Below are positions 5,766 to 6,029 of a DNA stretch of 6,029 nucleotides, piece after piece. Positions within the stretch are counted from its first letter, which is position 1; each line of letters starts with the position of its first letter. The notes under the pieces are model-generated. The model was not told where the DNA came from. It was given only the letters and a program-made list of their open reading frames with translations, and ran no database searches. The stretch covers positions 1 through 6,029 of the forward strand of contig CAAEBW010000138.1 of NCBI GenBank assembly GCA_900754145.1, in the 5' to 3' direction. A program made the translations under genes and the position numbers. The stretch comes from Clostridia bacterium (GTDB lineage Bacteria; Bacillota; Clostridia; Oscillospirales; Acutalibacteraceae).

Positions 5766-5792
5766 GTAGGGACAGGCGTCCCCGACTGTCCG
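5766..5792 (+). repeat. GTAGGG-type hairpin repeat, intact partner of the truncated copy at 1798
   Basis: A 27-base unit beginning GTAGGGACAG and ending CTGTCCG. GGACAG and CTGTCC form a 6-bp stem around a 10-base loop. Its last 21 bases match 1798-1818 at 20 positions, although the two copies lie on opposite sides of nifJ, about 4 kb apart. Confidence 0.65.
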
Positions 5793-5896
5793 TTATCCAA
5801 TATCTAATCTTTACGCTCTATAATCTAAATACATTCCGCAACAAATCTGCAATATTAATAAAACTTTTTATTTTTATAATTTTTTTAAAAAAATGC

Positions 5897-5925
5897 TTGA
5901 CAAACCGATATAGGGGTGTTATAAT
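5897..5925 (+). promoter_or_regulatory. Consensus promoter of the 5S rRNA gene
   Basis: TTGACA at 5897-5902, 17 bases, TATAAT at 5920-5925: both hexamers are perfect, with TGT giving an extended -10. The preceding 36 bases (5861-5896) are almost pure A/T with long T and A runs, like the UP elements of rRNA promoters. Initiation near 5932 would leave a leader of about 24 bases containing a small hairpin, CTGTC-GGTAA-GACAG (5933-5947). Confidence 0.85.
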
Positions 5926-5955
5926 AACCAAGCTGTCGGTAAGACAGACAAAAAA

Positions 5956-6029
5956 CAGTTGGTGTTGATTGCGGCGAGGGTCCACCCGTTCCCATACCGA
6001 ACACGGAAGTTAAGCTCGCTTGCGCTGAA
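5956..6029 (+). rRNA. rrf: 5S ribosomal RNA, 5' part (cut by the window end)
   Basis: The segment from about 5982 carries the conserved 5S core: GGGTCCACCCGTTCCCAT, then CCGAACACGGAAGTTAAGCTC. Placing CCGAAC at about position 42 of the RNA, as in E. coli 5S, puts the 5' end near 5956-5958. About 73 of the expected 115-120 bases are visible; the rest lies beyond the window. No 23S rRNA precedes it; a promoter does. It is therefore either a stand-alone 5S gene or the first gene of an rRNA or tRNA operon. Confidence 0.93.

Larger units (their letters stand above)
5655..5803. repeat. 149-bp interval bounded by inverted repeats and holding two hairpin repeats
   Basis: ATATTGGATA at 5655-5664 is matched in inverted orientation by TATCCAATAT at 5794-5803. 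Between them lie two oppositely oriented GTAGGG-type hairpins. The interval may be a small composite insertion, or the 10-bp arms may be chance. No convincing gene lies anywhere in 5612-5896: the longest minus-strand open frame here (5570-5800) has no ribosome site and runs through the repeats and the nifJ promoter. Confidence 0.4.

Noticed and set aside
5570..5800. Minus-strand open frame upstream of nifJ (76 residues)
   Set aside because: It covers the nifJ promoter and two hairpin repeats, lacks a ribosome site and has no recognisable domain; the promoter explanation is stronger.

Overview
The window looks like a chromosomal piece from an anaerobic, low-to-mid GC Gram-positive bacterium of the class Clostridia, most plausibly a gut Oscillospiraceae/Ruminococcaceae-type lineage. 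The grounds are strong AGGAGG-type ribosome binding sites, four sigma-A-type promoters that all have 17-bp spacers, AT-rich intergenic DNA, a single-chain pyruvate:ferredoxin oxidoreductase and a PerR-like Fur protein. The taxonomic placement is an inference; no marker gene here fixes it.

Layout from left to right. A complete tRNA-Gly(CCC) gene (37-110, minus) has its own promoter. Divergent from it, a consensus promoter with a palindrome in its spacer drives a short PerR/Fur-family repressor (271-663, plus). After a small hairpin comes a divergent 6-pyruvoyl-tetrahydropterin synthase/QueD-fold protein (727-1293, plus) that lacks the usual catalytic cysteine and carries a C-terminal zinc ribbon. 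A strong bidirectional terminator closes this unit. Next is about 0.5 kb without genes (1441-1916), packed with palindromic repeats: a 200-bp nested inverted-repeat element and several copies of a roughly 27-bp hairpin family that starts with GTAGGG. The convergent minus-strand gene nifJ (1967-5509) encodes a full-length 1180-residue pyruvate:ferredoxin oxidoreductase with its own terminator, promoter and structured leader. Upstream of it (5612-5896) lies a second gene-free stretch with two more GTAGGG hairpins inside a 149-bp interval bounded by inverted repeats. The window ends inside a plus-strand 5S rRNA gene that has its own consensus promoter and AT-rich upstream region, with no 23S rRNA before it.

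How the genes work together. nifJ is the central pyruvate-to-acetyl-CoA enzyme of anaerobes, and its Fe-S clusters are oxygen-sensitive. The PerR-like repressor probably senses peroxide or metal and may control its own promoter and the downstream pterin-fold gene. A direct regulatory link from this repressor to nifJ is not visible. No mobile gene, CRISPR array or defence system is present. The most unusual items are the pterin-synthase paralog, the hairpin repeat family on both sides of nifJ, and the 5S gene with its own promoter.
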